Origin: an uncultured Clostridia bacterium
Lineage (GTDB): Bacteria > Bacillota > Clostridia > Christensenellales > UBA1242
Reading direction: 5' to 3'
Assembly: GCA_934757855.1 (NCBI GenBank)
Contig: CAKVLR010000002.1
Coordinates: forward strand, 124,001-188,000
DNA: 64,000 nt
Shown: in pieces, positions 18,549-26,112 of the stretch
Layout of the letters: each line of letters opens with the position of its first letter
Position numbering within the stretch: position 1 is the first letter of the stretch
Made by a program: the position numbers and the translations under genes
The notes under the pieces: generated by a model
What the model saw: the letters and a program-made list of their open reading frames with translations, nothing else
Databases searched by the model: none
What the model was told of the DNA's origin: nothing

Positions 18549-19395
18549 TTTTTGCGCCTTCATCAGCCTCTGTATCGGTACCAGCAGTTAACTTTTCCGC
18601 ACTTAAAATAGGCTCATCTTCTGTATTTTCGAGATTTGCGGTTGTTCCTTCGGCTTTTACTTCTTTTCTTTGCTTTGATTTTTTCGATTTTTGTATTTCA
18701 TCATTTTGGTCTGCCTTGATAAAGACTTTTTGATTGTCCACAAAACTACCAGATTGTATATAAATTATCTTATTTACAAAATCTTTGCAAAGACTTTCAT
18801 CTTGCGAAGCCATAATGACAACTTTATCCTTTGGTGCGCTATCAAATAAATTTCTTAGTGCTTTTTTGATTTTTTCTTGCGTAATCGTATCATCAACGGT
18901 AAGCACATCATCACAAAGTATGATTTCAAGCGGGCGCATAGCCATTCGTGCGATTTGTACTAGCCTGCGGTCACTATTACATAGAGTACCAACGCGTTCT
19001 TTTTTTAAATTTTGGATACCAAATTCCTCCAAAATTGCATCAATACGCTCCGCTCTTTCCTTTTTATCCACTTTGTGAACTTTGAGTGTCCACAAAAGAT
19101 TTTTATAAACGCTCTTGCGCTCAAAAAATACAGCCTTAGTTGACAAATAACCTAAACTAACATCGCGTGAAAAGTTTATTTTGTTGATAGGTGTACCTTT
19201 TATGTAGCACTCACCGCTTTTTTGCTTTTCAAGCCCAGCAATCAAACGAAGTAGCGCCGTTTTGCCACTCCCAGTTTCACCGATAATAGCGATACGGTCA
19301 CCTTTGTTAACCTCTAAATTAATATCAAACAAAGCGCAATAGTCTTTGTTGTACTGCAATTTAACATCTTTCAATTCGATAATATTGTCTGCCAT
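18541..19395 (-). CDS. Degenerate ABC-type ATPase with a charged C-terminal tail
   Basis: A 284-aa ABC ATP-binding protein. Walker A is intact (GETGSGKT, 39-46). The signature is degenerate (LCNSDRRLVQIAR at about 138 instead of LSGGQ), and Walker B reads IILCDD at 158-163, with Asp163 where the catalytic Glu normally stands. After about residue 205 comes an acidic and lysine-rich tail of about 75 residues unlike any transporter part. No permease gene is next to it. ATP binding without efficient hydrolysis is likely, which suggests a regulatory role. GAGGAG precedes ATG 19395. Confidence 0.85.
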   Translation of the reverse strand: MADNIIELKDVKLQYNKDYCALFDINLEVNKGDRIAIIGETGSGKTALLRLIAGLEKQKSGECYIKGTPINKINFSRDVSLGYLSTKAVFFERKSVYKNLLWTLKVHKVDKKERAERIDAILEEFGIQNLKKERVGTLCNSDRRLVQIARMAMRPLEIILCDDVLTVDDTITQEKIKKALRNLFDSAPKDKVVIMASQDESLCKDFVNKIIYIQSGSFVDNQKVFIKADQNDEIQKSKKSKQRKEVKAEGTTANLENTEDEPILSAEKLTAGTDTEADEGAKNE

Positions 19396-19517
19396 AAATT
19401 TTCTCCTCTCAAAAGTGTACACTATTTAGCAAAATTTTTCAACTATTTTCAAGTGAAAACTTTTGCAAATTACCCCGACTTTTTAACCGCTATTTACTAG
19501 CCAAAAAGCAGATTTTT

Positions 19518-19526
19518 TGGTATAAT
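19518..19526 (+). promoter_or_regulatory. Extended -10 promoter of the SPT-like gene
   Basis: TGGTATAAT is an extended -10 element (TG, one base, perfect TATAAT at 19521-19526). No good -35 is present 17 bp upstream, as is common for extended -10 promoters. The coding start is 37 bases further on. Confidence 0.6.
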
Positions 19527-19562
19527 GATATTATATTTTATATTAATGGAGTAAACTTTACT

Positions 19563-20759
19563 ATGGATTTATTTGAAAAATGTAAGACTTTTGACACTGC
19601 CAAAAAAGCGCAAGAATTGGGCATTTACCCTTACTTTCACTATTTGGAGAGCGGTCAAGACACTGTCGTAAATATGGAAGGCCACAGAGTAATTATGATT
19701 GGTTCAAACAACTATTTAGGACTAACAAGCCACCCAGAAGTCATTAATGCTGGTATAGAAGCATACAAAAAATATGGTTCTGGCTGTTCGGGTTCGCGTT
19801 TCTTGAATGGTACGCTTGACCTTCATATGCAACTTGAAGATGAGTTGGCTAAATTTTTAAATCGTGAGGCTGTGATTACATTTGGTACAGGTTTCCAAAG
19901 TAACTTAGGTATCATTAGTGCAATCGCAGGTAGAAACGATGTAATCCTTTGCGACAAGGAAAATCACGCAAGTATTTATGATGGTTGCCGTCTTAGTTAT
20001 GCAAAAATGTACCGTTACGAACACAACGATATGCAAGATTTGGAGCGCAATTTACAAAGCATACCTAGCGACAAAGGTATTTTGATTGTTACCGATGGCG
20101 TATTTAGTATGGGTGGCGATTTGTGCAAACTCCCTGAAATTGTGGCTCTTGCCAAAAAATATGGCGCGCGCATTATGATTGATGATGCACACGGTTTGGG
20201 TGTATTTGGTGCACACGGTCGCGGTACTGCCGAACACTTTGGACTTGAAGATGATGTTGATATCATTATGGGTACATTCTCAAAAAGTCTTGCTAGTCTT
20301 GGCGGTTTTATGGCTGGTAAAAAAGAGGTCGTTGACTATGTAAAGCATAACTCTCGCCCATTCATTTTCTCTGCAAGTATGACTCCTGCAAACGCTGCTT
20401 GTGCGCTTGCCGCTCTCAAAATTTTGGAGCGCGAGCCAGAACGCGTACAACACTTGCGCGAAATCACAGACTATATGCGTAATGCACTAAAAGTGCGCAA
20501 TATTCCTATTCGCGAAAGCGTTGCCCCTATCATTCCTATTAACACATATGATGACCACAAGACATTCTATGCTTGTAAAGTGTTGTTTGAAAAAGGCGTA
20601 TATGTAAACCCTTGCGTTAGCCCTTCTGTGCCAGTTGGCGAAGCAATTATTCGCACAAGTTACACAGCAACTCACACAAAAGAACTTATGGACGAAGCAG
20701 CGGATATTATCAAAGATGTATTTGAAAATGACTTGCCAAATATGCCAAAATTTGAATAA
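19563..20759 (+). CDS. Serine palmitoyltransferase-like alpha-oxoamine synthase (PLP enzyme)
   Basis: This 398-aa fold-type I PLP enzyme belongs to the alpha-oxoamine synthases, which condense an amino acid with an acyl-CoA. The PLP lysine is Lys241 in MGTFSKSLASLGGF. His135 (ENHASI) stacks on the cofactor and Asp207-Asp208/His210 (MIDDAHGLG) follow. The stretches GSGCSGSRFLNGTLDLH and HNDM are shared, as I recall them, with bacterial serine palmitoyltransferases such as those of Bacteroides; glycine C-acetyltransferase (Kbl) and BioF read differently there. Such an enzyme would make 3-ketosphinganine, the first step of sphingolipid synthesis. No reductase or acyltransferase gene is adjacent, so Kbl or BioF activity remains possible. 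Confidence 0.8.
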   Translation: MDLFEKCKTFDTAKKAQELGIYPYFHYLESGQDTVVNMEGHRVIMIGSNNYLGLTSHPEVINAGIEAYKKYGSGCSGSRFLNGTLDLHMQLEDELAKFLNREAVITFGTGFQSNLGIISAIAGRNDVILCDKENHASIYDGCRLSYAKMYRYEHNDMQDLERNLQSIPSDKGILIVTDGVFSMGGDLCKLPEIVALAKKYGARIMIDDAHGLGVFGAHGRGTAEHFGLEDDVDIIMGTFSKSLASLGGFMAGKKEVVDYVKHNSRPFIFSASMTPANAACALAALKILEREPERVQHLREITDYMRNALKVRNIPIRESVAPIIPINTYDDHKTFYACKVLFEKGVYVNPCVSPSVPVGEAIIRTSYTATHTKELMDEAADIIKDVFENDLPNMPKFE

Positions 20760-20784
20760 TTACCCTATTTTAGATAAATTTAAT

Positions 20785-20817
20785 GAAAAAATGCATCGTT
20801 TGGGTGCATTTTTTGTT
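20785..20817 (+). terminator. Terminator of the SPT-like gene
   Basis: AAAAAATGCA and TGCATTTTTT enclose a short loop and are followed by a T-run, 26 bp after the stop codon. Confidence 0.85.
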
Positions 20818-20882
20818 TTGCGCATAATTTGTGCTTAATTAATGCATTTTTAAATAAAAAATTAAAATTTTATTTGTATATA

Positions 20883-20911
20883 TTGACATTATTGAAAGAT
20901 TAATTTATACT
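20883..20911 (+). promoter_or_regulatory. SigA-type promoter of the pyrophosphatase-like gene
   Basis: TTGACA (20883-20888) and TATACT (20906-20911) are separated by exactly 17 bp. The start codon is at 20938. Confidence 0.8.
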
Positions 20912-20937
20912 AATTAAAATTTTTTAGTAGGTAAAAA

Positions 20938-21273
20938 ATGAATGAGCAATATTTAGGAAAAATTGTAAATGTCACTATGGACCGCCCACTAGGTTCAAAG
21001 CACCCAAAACACGGATTTATTTATGAAGTAAATTATGGTTTTATACCAAATACAATTTCTGGTGATGGTGAAGAATTAGATGCGTATGTATTAGGCGAGC
21101 ATAAGCCTCTCAAAGAATTTGAAGGCGAAGTTATCGCAATAATTCACAGGACAAATGATGATGATGACAAATTGGTAGTTGTTGCAAAAGGCAAAAATTA
21201 TACTGATGAGCAAATTCGCGCGCTTACTGAATTTCAAGAACAATGGTTTACCTCTGTTATTATTAGAAAATAG
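20938..21273 (+). CDS. Short inorganic pyrophosphatase-family protein
   Basis: A 111-aa protein with the family I (soluble) pyrophosphatase pattern: MDRPLGSKHPKHGFIYEVNYGFIPNTISGDGEELDAYVLG. The part DGEELDAYV matches the Asp-rich metal site (usually DGDPLD), and the preceding Tyr/Phe-rich strand is also typical. Classical enzymes are 165-220 aa, so this is a minimal version that lacks part of the C-terminus. One acidic ligand position carries Glu. Activity on pyrophosphate is likely but not certain; such short proteins may hydrolyse other phosphate compounds. It is a single gene with its own promoter and terminator. Confidence 0.8.
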   Translation: MNEQYLGKIVNVTMDRPLGSKHPKHGFIYEVNYGFIPNTISGDGEELDAYVLGEHKPLKEFEGEVIAIIHRTNDDDDKLVVVAKGKNYTDEQIRALTEFQEQWFTSVIIRK

Positions 21274-21280
21274 TAAAAAT

Positions 21281-21350
21281 AAAAAAAAGCCCCGCAAGGC
21301 AAGTAGCACAAATTTTGTGTTATCTGCTTGTAGGGCTTAATTTTTTATTC
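21281..21350. terminator. Bidirectional terminator between the pyrophosphatase-like gene and hpf
   Basis: AAGCCC near 21288 pairs with GGGCTT near 21333. Inside it CAAGTAG and CACAAA pair with TTTGTG and CTGCTTG, giving a long interrupted hairpin. A T-run follows on the plus strand and, because an A-run precedes it, also on the minus strand. Confidence 0.85.
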
Positions 21351-21887
21351 GTAATCAGGGTCAATTACACCATAATCCCCTTCCGCACGCTTGTAAATTA
21401 CATTTACTTTTCCATTTTCAGGATTGATGTAAACATAGAAAGCGTGGTCGGAATTTTCAAGTTCCATAATCGCTTCATTTACTGTCAAAGGAGTAATATT
21501 GAAGTTTTTAGTCTTGCTAACTTTACATTCCTCAGGTTTAATCTCAAAGTCAAAGTCATCATTAAACAATAATTCATTCAATTTTGCATTTTTGCGCAAT
21601 TTGTCTTGAATTTTTGAAGAATACTTAACAATTTGTCTTTCGACTTTTGGTAAAGCAAGGTCAATATTTTGGTACATATTGTCACTTATTACCTCGCTAC
21701 GGAACAAAAGCCCCTTGTCTTTGATAGTCAATTCTAGTTTAAAATTGTCTTTTCCTATGCGAGAACAAACAATTTTTGCAGAAGCAGTGTCCTCAAAATA
21801 GCGGTCAAGCCTTGCAACCTTTTCCCTAATGATACCCTCTAATTTTTCACTAACTGTGTAGTTTTTTGCCATAATTTGAATTTGCAT
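21345..21887 (-). CDS. hpf: Ribosome hibernation promoting factor, long form
   Basis: Long HPF dimerises 70S ribosomes into inactive 100S particles in stationary phase. The 180-aa protein has the N-terminal S30AE fold (IQIMAKNYTVSEKLEGIIREKVARLDRYF) and the C-terminal dimerisation domain (KTKNFNITPLTVNEAIMELENSDHAFYVYINPENGKVNVIYKRAEGDYGVIDP). AGGAGGTG precedes ATG 21887. It is a single-gene unit. Confidence 0.96.
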   Translation of the reverse strand: MQIQIMAKNYTVSEKLEGIIREKVARLDRYFEDTASAKIVCSRIGKDNFKLELTIKDKGLLFRSEVISDNMYQNIDLALPKVERQIVKYSSKIQDKLRKNAKLNELLFNDDFDFEIKPEECKVSKTKNFNITPLTVNEAIMELENSDHAFYVYINPENGKVNVIYKRAEGDYGVIDPDYE

Positions 21888-21910
21888 AACAGTCACCTCC
21901 TGACGATTTT

Positions 21911-21939
21911 AGTATATCAAATTTTACAAAAATTAGCAA
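21911..21939 (-). promoter_or_regulatory. Promoter of hpf
   Basis: On the minus strand TTGCTA (21939-21934) and TATACT (21916-21911) are 17 bp apart, 24 bases before the start codon. Confidence 0.6.
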
Positions 21940-21944
21940 ACGAA

Positions 21945-22556
21945 TTAACGCAAAAGATACAAACCTGCCAAAATAATCGCTTCAGCGAGAGCAATGATTG
22001 CGGTTATGCAACCCACCCACGAAATAGTGAGTTTGTGCGATTTTGCGATAGCGATTATCCCCAAAACCATTGCTGAAATACTGCACACGACACTGCCGAT
22101 TAGCCCTATAACTGGCGCTAATATAACAAAAAATAAGTAATACAAAAAGTCCATTCGTGAGGTGTCGGTCATATCAGGGCTTACTGCAAGGTAAATTATC
22201 AAAAAAATAGAGCAAAGTATTGCAAAAATTGCCAACACCAACGCAGCGGTCCCATAACTTGTGAGTTGATTGTTTTGTTTACGCTGATATGCTGGCACAT
22301 CTTTTAGATACTCATCGTAGCTATCTCGCTGTGGCTCATTGTTATTCAGCATAAACATAGTCGGCTCGTGTTTTTTAGGAGGCTCAAAAATTTTATTATC
22401 GCTGCGTTTTTGCTCTATTTCTTGCTTTTCTTTGAGTTTAGAAGCAAAATCTTGTTGCAAATCATCTTGTTTTTTGAGTTTTGCAACATTTTCTAGCACT
22501 TCGTTTGCAGTTTCTATTTGCTCTTGATTTGCAACATTTTCGCTATCACTTTTCAT
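21945..22556 (-). CDS. Unrecognised membrane protein with an acidic, coiled N-terminal half
   Basis: A 203-aa protein. Residues 1 to about 95 are charged and probably helical or disordered (ETANEVLENVAKLKKQDDLQQDF, KEKQEIEQKRSD). Three hydrophobic segments follow at about 101-127, 138-168 and 178-202. The layout resembles small DUF4190-like proteins, which have no assigned role. AGGAGGTAG precedes the ATG. Confidence 0.6.
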   Translation of the reverse strand: MKSDSENVANQEQIETANEVLENVAKLKKQDDLQQDFASKLKEKQEIEQKRSDNKIFEPPKKHEPTMFMLNNNEPQRDSYDEYLKDVPAYQRKQNNQLTSYGTAALVLAIFAILCSIFLIIYLAVSPDMTDTSRMDFLYYLFFVILAPVIGLIGSVVCSISAMVLGIIAIAKSHKLTISWVGCITAIIALAEAIILAGLYLLR

Positions 22557-22661
22557 TTGCTACCTCCTTGTCAATTTGTATATAATTCTACCATATCGGT
22601 GTTATTCTAGCAAGCAAAAAACTATATAATTTTAAATTGCTACATATTCGACAAAAAGTAT

Positions 22662-22697
22662 AAAAAAACCACCTCTTAAATCTAAGAAGTGATTTTT
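22662..22697 (-). terminator. Terminator after rplA
   Basis: On the minus strand AAATCACTTCTTA pairs with TAAGAGGTGGTTT, a 13-bp stem with two G-U pairs, and then a T-run. It starts just beyond the rplA stop. Confidence 0.8.
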
Positions 22698-22702
22698 AAA
22701 AA

Positions 22703-23380
22703 TTAGTTTGCTTGAACTTTTACGCCTGGTCCCATTGTTGCAGCCAAAGTAACGCTCTTTAAGTAAGTACCCTTACTTGCAGCAGGTTTTGCTCTAACAA
22801 TAGCGTCCATAAGTACTTGGTAGTTTTCCATTAATTTGTCAACACCAAAACTTACTTTTCCGATAGGACAGTGAATAATGTTGCTCTTGTCCAAACGGTA
22901 TTCAACTTTACCAGCTTTAAATTCTTTTACAGCCTTTGCTACATCAGTAGCAACAGTACCACTCTTTGGTGTAGGCATCAAACCCTTTGGACCAAGGATT
23001 TTTGCCACACGGCCCAAAAGACCAAATGCATCAGGAGTAGTGATACATACATCAAAGTCCAACCAACCGCCAGCGATTTTTGCCACAGTTTCTTCTGCGC
23101 CAACATAGTCAGCGCCTGCTTGTGTAGCAAGGTCAGCGTTGTCGCCCTTCGCAATTACTAAAACGCGTACATTTTTACCAGTACCTGCTGGAAGTACAAC
23201 GGTACCACGCACTTGTTGGTCTGCTTGTTGTCCATCAACACCCAACTTAATGTGAAGTTCTACAGTTTCATCAAATTTTGCAGTCGCTGTCTTGATTGCC
23301 ATTTCGATAGCATCTTTAGGAGCGTATAATTTAGTGCTGTCAACTAATTGAGCAGCTGCTTGATATTTCTTACCTTTCAT
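22703..23380 (-). CDS. rplA: 50S ribosomal protein L1
   Basis: L1 binds 23S rRNA at the mobile L1 stalk near the E site, and in many bacteria represses its own rplK-rplA mRNA. The 225-aa protein has [14 protein letters not shown] at the start, [33 protein letters not shown] and [21 protein letters not shown] 23380 has AGGAGG 8 bases upstream. rplJ and rplL, which normally follow, are absent here; the operon ends with a terminator. Confidence 0.97.
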   Translation of the reverse strand: MKGKKYQAAAQLVDSTKLYAPKDAIEMAIKTATAKFDETVELHIKLGVDGQQADQQVRGTVVLPAGTGKNVRVLVIAKGDNADLATQAGADYVGAEETVAKIAGGWLDFDVCITTPDAFGLLGRVAKILGPKGLMPTPKSGTVATDVAKAVKEFKAGKVEYRLDKSNIIHCPIGKVSFGVDKLMENYQVLMDAIVRAKPAASKGTYLKSVTLAATMGPGVKVQAN

Positions 23381-23395
23381 ATACATTTCCTCCTA

Positions 23396-23836
23396 TTACG
23401 CTTGCTCATCATCAACAACGGTTACACCCATACTGCGAGCAGTACCCGCTACCATAGACATAGCCGCTTCAACTGAAGCTGCGTTTAAATCCTTCATTTT
23501 AGTTTCTGCAATTTCACGAACTTGTGATTTTTTGATTGAACCAACATTCATCTTAGGGGTCTTTGCACTACCCTTTTCAATGCCCATTGCTTTTTTGATT
23601 AAAACTGCTGCAGGTGGAGTTTTGTAAACGATCTCAAAACTACGGTCTGCATAAATTTTGATTATTACTGGAATAATCAAGCCAACTTGGCTAGCGGTTG
23701 CATCGTTAAATTGCTTGATAAAAGCACCGATGTTTACACCGTGAGGACCAAGGGCACCACCAAGTTGTTGACCAGCGGTCGCCTTACCAGCAGGCAACTG
23801 CGCTTTAACAACTGCTACAGGTTTTCTTTCTGCCAT
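23396..23836 (-). CDS. rplK: 50S ribosomal protein L11
   Basis: L11 forms the base of the GTPase-associated centre with 23S rRNA. The 146-aa protein has [50 protein letters not shown] and [10 protein letters not shown] near the end, all at the usual places. ATG 23836 has GAGGAG upstream; the longer frame adds 14 residues without family support. It lies 15 bp ahead of rplA. The gap to nusG is unusually long (274 bp) and holds the folded element at 23945-24110. Confidence 0.97.
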   Translation of the reverse strand: MAERKPVAVVKAQLPAGKATAGQQLGGALGPHGVNIGAFIKQFNDATASQVGLIIPVIIKIYADRSFEIVYKTPPAAVLIKKAMGIEKGSAKTPKMNVGSIKKSQVREIAETKMKDLNAASVEAAMSMVAGTARSMGVTVVDDEQA

Positions 23837-23944
23837 AATAAATTCTCCTCTTGTGGTACTAACGAATAAAACGCTCAAAAAATTTCATTTTATTCTCCCA
23901 CCGAATATGTTTATCGCAAACGCGTATAAACCAAAATTTTTTAA

Positions 23945-24110
23945 TGCTTTTAGTACTATTACACTTACCAAAAGCACTAAACCTTAATCAATGTGCTTAG
24001 CGCGCGTGTGTCTATACAACGCACGGCAAAATTGCATGGCAATTTTGCAACCGCCAAACTAAACAAAAGTTTAGTTGCGGGCGCGCTAAGCACCGCCGTA
24101 ATAAGTGTAA
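23945..24110 (-). ncRNA. Highly structured element between nusG and rplK (candidate leader RNA or small mobile element)
   Basis: Read on the minus strand from the nusG stop, the sequence has these parts. TTACACTTA (24110-24102) comes first. A perfect 13-bp GC-rich stem, GTGCTTAGCGCGC with GCGCGCTAAGCAC (24093-24081 with 24005-23993), encloses three hairpins: CCGC plus AACTAAAC with its complement (24080-24051), a 10-bp stem GCAAAATTGC/GCAATTTTGC (24048-24026) and GTGCGT/ACACAC (24024-24006). A last hairpin TGCTTTT/AAAAGCA (23976-23945) carries TAAGTGTAA in its loop, complementary to the first part. This gives a four-way junction with a possible pseudoknot. The 9-bp ends flanked by CTA on both sides would also fit a 152-bp insertion. 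It is not a tRNA. Confidence 0.6.
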
Positions 24111-24641
24111 CTAAATCTTTGTAACTTGCGAATAAGGAAGTTCGAGCGGGGTTTCCCTACCGAACATATTTACAGACACACTGCAACGCTGGTTTTCAGC
24201 ATCAACTTTTGTAACTTTACAAACAGTGTCCATCAAAGCACCACTCAAAATCTTAACTTCATCGCCAACTTCCAAAGTAAAGTCAACGACAACTTTTTCT
24301 AGGTGCATCTTGCGGATTTCTTCATCAGTCAAAGGCAAAGGACGCCCTTTTGGACCAACGAAGCCAGTTATTCCGCGTGTGTGAGTTATGGTGTGCCAAA
24401 TATCATCACCATAAATCATTTTTATGAAAATATAGCAAGGCATAGACTTGCGGGTAACGATTTTGCGCTTACCGTTGTTTTCCTCAATCACATCTTCGGT
24501 AGGAATTACGATTTCAAAAATACGGTCGTGCAAGTTACCATTTTCAACCACTTGTTCAAGGTTTTGCTTTGCAACTGCTTCATAACCTGAAAAAGTGTGC
24601 AAAATATACCATTTAGGTTCTGTACTCATAAAATTTGACAT
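24111..24641 (-). CDS. nusG: Transcription termination/antitermination factor NusG
   Basis: NusG binds RNA polymerase and controls pausing, termination and coupling to the ribosome. The 176-aa protein has the NGN domain (PKWYILHTFSGYEAVAKQNLE, MPCYIFIKM, TRGITGFVGP) and a C-terminal KOW domain (VGDEVKILSGALMDTVCKVTKVD). AGGAGG lies 9 bases before ATG 24641. It follows secE by 13 bp. The stop codon TAG directly abuts the folded element, and its three bases are one of the two CTA copies flanking that element. Confidence 0.96.
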   Translation of the reverse strand: MSNFMSTEPKWYILHTFSGYEAVAKQNLEQVVENGNLHDRIFEIVIPTEDVIEENNGKRKIVTRKSMPCYIFIKMIYGDDIWHTITHTRGITGFVGPKGRPLPLTDEEIRKMHLEKVVVDFTLEVGDEVKILSGALMDTVCKVTKVDAENQRCSVSVNMFGRETPLELPYSQVTKI

Positions 24642-24654
24642 TTTACATTACCTC

Positions 24655-25191
24655 CTAAACTATTGGTTTGCCTTGTAGCAAGTTGTATAGCATTGACAAA
24701 ATAAAGTCAAAAGCAAACAAGCATACACCAAAGAAAATAACCACTGCTAGCACAACACCAGTTTTCTTAACCACATTTTTAAAACTAGGCCAAGAAACTT
24801 TTTTAAGTTCGCTAACTGTTTCTTTAATGCGCTTACCTACGCCACGCTTTTCTTTGACTGGCTTTTTATTTTTAGCATTTTTGTTAGATTTGGCATCGGC
24901 TTTTTTGTCCTCAGCCTTTTTGTCCTTTGTGTCCGCTACATTTTCATTTTGAATGTCAACAGGTTGTTCGTTTGCATCTTTTTCGACAATAACCTCATCA
25001 GCCTCAACAGTTTTGGCAATTTCAGCCTCTTGTTTGGCTTTGAGGCGTGCTTCTTGTTCCTCCAACTTTTTCTGCTCAGCCTCAGCATTTTGGGCTTCAA
25101 TCATTTTGTTTTGAGAAATCAATGCCTTGATGTTTTTAGCATTCGAACCCGCATTAGCACTCTTTTTAGACTTAGATTTAGATTTTGACAT
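24655..25191 (-). CDS. secE: Protein translocase subunit SecE with a long charged N-terminal extension
   Basis: SecE clamps SecY in the protein-conducting channel. The real SecE part is only the last 60 residues: ETVSELKKVSWPSF (124-137), then one TM segment at about 145-167. Firmicute SecE usually has 60-75 aa; this protein has 178. The extra 115 residues are rich in Lys, Glu, Ala and Asn and start with MSKSKSKSKKS, so they are probably disordered or a single helix in the cytosol. The frame is open and the SD (AGGAGG type) lies at its start, so the extension is real unless an internal start is used. Confidence 0.93.
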   Translation of the reverse strand: MSKSKSKSKKSANAGSNAKNIKALISQNKMIEAQNAEAEQKKLEEQEARLKAKQEAEIAKTVEADEVIVEKDANEQPVDIQNENVADTKDKKAEDKKADAKSNKNAKNKKPVKEKRGVGKRIKETVSELKKVSWPSFKNVVKKTGVVLAVVIFFGVCLFAFDFILSMLYNLLQGKPIV

Positions 25192-25235
25192 TTTGCCTCC
25201 TAATTCGCACTCGTCATATAAAAATTAATTCGCAA

Positions 25236-25385
25236 TTATTTGCTTTCTTTGTGAATAGTGTGCTTTTTGCAGAATGGGCAGTACATACTGATTTCCATAC
25301 GGTCAGGGTCGTTCTTCTTGTTCTTTTCAGAAGTGTGTGTGTATCTCTTGCATTCTGTGCAAGCAAGTTTAATGTTTACGCGCAT
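25236..25385 (-). CDS. rpmG: 50S ribosomal protein L33, zinc-binding form
   Basis: A 49-aa protein that starts [13 protein letters not shown]. Cys9/Cys12 and Cys36/Cys39 form a zinc ribbon, the form of L33 that is replaced under zinc limitation in some bacteria. [21 protein letters not shown] is typical of L33. GAGGTG precedes ATG 25385. It is followed by secE in the classic rpmG-secE-nusG order. Confidence 0.95.
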   Translation of the reverse strand: MRVNIKLACTECKRYTHTSEKNKKNDPDRMEISMYCPFCKKHTIHKESK

Positions 25386-25416
25386 TTATAGCACCTCGCT
25401 TAATAAAAAATTACAC

Positions 25417-25468
25417 TACTTTACGGCAGTGTGTAAAGTATTATAGCATAAGATTTACAAAAAATCAA
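25417..25468 (-). promoter_or_regulatory. rpmG promoter with a dyad at the transcription start
   Basis: On the minus strand TTGATT (25468-25463) is 17 bp from TATAAT (25445-25440), with TG before the -10. Immediately downstream, TACTTTAC (25440-25433) and GTAAAGTA (25424-25417) form a perfect 8-bp dyad with an 8-base spacer, spanning the expected start of transcription, which suggests an operator. Confidence 0.65.
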
Positions 25469-25572
25469 GAGAAAAAACTAATTTTTTAGTGATTTTGTTC
25501 AAAAATTTATATACTAATATATAAGAATTGATTTGCTGTATTTTATTTTTCTCCGCAAGTATGCAATTTTGT

Positions 25573-25601
25573 TTGCTAAATTATATCAAAAAGTGTATAA
25601 T
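25573..25601 (+). promoter_or_regulatory. Promoter of the SCP2-like and alcohol dehydrogenase genes
   Basis: TTGCTA (25573-25578) and a perfect TATAAT (25596-25601) are 17 bp apart, 23 bases before the chosen start codon. Confidence 0.7.
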
Positions 25602-25623
25602 TATAGTAAAAGTTAGGTGTGCT

Positions 25624-26109
25624 ATGGCAAAAATTAAAAAAGATTTTTTATGCAATTTAATATTTAAAGTGCTGGCAAGAGGCGTGGTAGTATTAAATAA
25701 GAAAGATACCGAAATTCGTGATAATCTTGCTGATTTGCCTGAAAATTTTGTGATAGGTTTGGGCGTATTCCCTTTTGGTGAATATATCTATATCGTAAAG
25801 GAAAACGGCAAGTTTTTTGTAAGTAAAATTGCAAGAAATGCGGATTTGAATGTAATTTTTAAAAATGCAAAATCTGCCAAAAAAGTTATGCTTGCGCGGT
25901 CTAGTATTGCGGAGAGTTTTTGTAGACACGATATAATCGTAAAGGGAGATATTGCGCTTGCGATGACACTAGTTAGAGTCATAAACCGTGCGGAAAAATA
26001 TCTATTCCCCCACTTTATGACCAAACGCTTTTTGCCTAAAATTAAAAAGCAAACTTGCAGTGTCGGTGTGTATTGCAAAATATTTTTTAGCAAAATAAAT
26101 AAGGAGTAA
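25624..26109 (+). CDS. SCP2-like (sterol-carrier-type) small protein
   Basis: The 161-aa protein probably has an SCP2-type lipid-binding fold: NFVIGLGVFPFGEYIYIVKENGKFFVSKIARNADLNVIFKNAKSAKKVMLARSSIAESFCRHDIIVKGDIALAMTLVRVINRAEKYLFPHFM is the recognisable stretch, shown here without further alignment. The start at 25624 follows AGGTG; the longer frame adds 32 residues beyond the promoter and is therefore unlikely. The gene lies 3 bp before an iron alcohol dehydrogenase. Together they may act on a hydrophobic aldehyde or alcohol, by position only. Confidence 0.55.
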   Translation: MAKIKKDFLCNLIFKVLARGVVVLNKKDTEIRDNLADLPENFVIGLGVFPFGEYIYIVKENGKFFVSKIARNADLNVIFKNAKSAKKVMLARSSIAESFCRHDIIVKGDIALAMTLVRVINRAEKYLFPHFMTKRFLPKIKKQTCSVGVYCKIFFSKINKE

Positions 26110-26112
26110 GTT

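Noticed and set aside
23945..24110. tRNA or known rpl leader at the nusG-rplK gap
   Set aside because: No TPsiC or anticodon consensus is present, and the 13-bp stem is too long for a tRNA; the L1-binding leader is smaller and differs in layout.
23945..24110. CRISPR array or phage attachment site at the folded element
   Set aside because: Repeats are inverted, not direct with regular spacers, and no integrase or cas gene is present.
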